DNA from: Siphonodentalium dalli
Taxonomy: Eukaryota > Mollusca > Scaphopoda > Gadilida > Siphonodentaliidae
Assembly (NCBI GenBank): GCA_032622095.1
Contig: CP136063.1
Location: forward strand, 31,250,987-31,314,986
Direction of reading: 5' to 3'
DNA: 64,000 nt
Shown here: piece by piece, positions 63,431 to 64,000 of the stretch
Layout: each line of letters begins with the position of its first letter
Position numbering within the stretch: position 1 is the first letter of the stretch
Position numbers and translations under genes: made by a program
Notes under the pieces: generated by a model
Told to the model about the DNA's origin: nothing
Databases searched by the model: none
The model's input: the letters and a program-made list of their open reading frames with translations, nothing else

Positions 63431-64000
63431 TAATAAGCGGAAATGCCGGGGAAAATGCTGGTATCCAGAGGTCTTCTGCCCGGAACAGGAACGCAGAGAC
63501 CAGCCGTAGCTTGAAGAAGGGGCCTCCAAAAAGAAAAACACCAGCCAAACGGAGGAGGGACGCCGCCAGACGGGCCAAATGGAAGAAGAAGATGGGGGTG
63601 ACAGTTGATCTGCCGGTCACCCCTCCCCGTGTGGTTCAGCCGACGTCCGCTGTCACAGCCGGTAGGTTGGAGTTGTCTGAGAGACGCACAGACGACCCGA
63701 CCTGTTCGGAGACAGACGACATCAGACCAGCTAGCAGGGACTCCGTGGATCTGCCGGAGGTCCCTGTTGTCGTCATCGAGGCGAGCGGAGAAAGGGAGCA
63801 GGAAACCACCCCTGCTGTTCCTGCCGCCAGCTTCGATGTAGAGTTGGACAGCTTGCCACCACGGACACCGGAGTTCCATCTCATACCGGTATCCCCCAGC
63901 TCTACCACCAGCAACAACAACATCAGTACAGAAACCACCAGCTTTGTGGAAGAAATTATTGCGGAAAAGGGCGATGGAGGAGCACAAACAACAACTGAGA
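63430..64000 (+). CDS. Open frame running off the window end, basic then Ser/Thr/acidic-rich
   Basis: Frame of codons starting at 63430, open to 64000 (about 190 codons; technically open from 63268, but that part is antisense to the transposase). It reads SGNAGENAG, a basic motif PPKRKTPAKRRRDAARRAKW with KKKMGV, then a long low-complexity acidic/Pro/Ser/Thr stretch ending STETTSFVEEIIAEKGDGGA. Base composition is distinctly GC-richer than the rest of the window, a coding-like signal. The K-x-P-A-K-x-RRD motif resembles the start of LINE ORF1/Gag-like proteins I have seen in marine animals, so it is probably the 5' end of a retrotransposon. The start codon is unclear: ATG at 63589 is in frame, and ATG at 63307 lies in the antisense part. 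No function is assigned. Confidence 0.5.

Noticed and set aside
63195..63620. Single 141-codon minus-strand protein
   Set aside because: Its first half is antisense to the GC-rich plus-strand frame. Only the part below about 63430 is transposase.

Overview
This window looks like nuclear DNA of a marine invertebrate animal, most likely a lophotrochozoan such as a mollusc. There are no bacterial operons. It has many C2H2 zinc-finger (ZNF) arrays, several LINE remnants, a tRNA-derived SINE, long-terminal-inverted-repeat (TIR) DNA transposons, MITEs and minisatellites. The lineage is an inference and no species can be named. Only a small part of the sequence is plausibly active host gene; most is transposons, nested and rearranged.

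Layout. 0-3 kb: a 12-finger ZNF exon with a frameshifted leader, then decayed fingers and hairpins. 3-7 kb: a LINE remnant, a palindromic repeat, a TTAA MITE and a broken minus-strand ZNF. 7-21 kb: two copies of a large DNA transposon, a 2.76-kb tandem duplication, and a nested 4.3-kb foldback element. 21.5-27.9 kb: a decayed ZNF array, microsatellites, the last exon of a possible C-type-lectin-like gene with tandem copies of its end, LINE pieces and a hAT-like MITE. 27.9-33.3 kb: one complete transposon copy (5,409 bp, ~956-bp TIRs, 3-bp target duplication) inserted in a LINE. 34.5-36.4 kb: the best gene, an 18-finger ZNF exon. 37.8-51.4 kb: three more rearranged transposon copies, one hit by a LINE and one by a MITE that itself holds a MITE. 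51.4-56.3 kb: a ~4.9-kb palindrome of decayed ZNF arrays. 56.5-58.7 kb: a ZNF gene interrupted by about 16 copies of a 66-bp shortened finger unit. 59-60.8 kb: two minisatellites. 61-64 kb: MITEs, a SINE, inverted transposase fragments, and an ORF running off the end.

The main system is the transposon family whose termini read TAGTCCAGACGCCA (called the TAGTCC family here). Its single long gene encodes Cys-rich N-terminal modules, a conserved middle region, an XPG/PIN-like acidic domain (pieces resembling ADSRMFVH, SGDSDVLAM and SGCDSTNAFSS) and a C-terminal eight-cysteine motif. An XPG-like nuclease, a Cys8 finger and 3-bp target duplications together fit the Academ superfamily as I recall it. 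Every copy here is broken. A foldback element with similar termini (TAGTCTGGTCG) and the same size of target duplication may be a non-autonomous partner. That link is inference.

ZNF arrays and transposons are interleaved throughout: transposon ends cut into or abut ZNF exons, and the ZNF arrays show frameshifts, nonsense codons, internal-unit amplification and inverted duplication. This is the pattern of a rapidly turning-over ZNF cluster.
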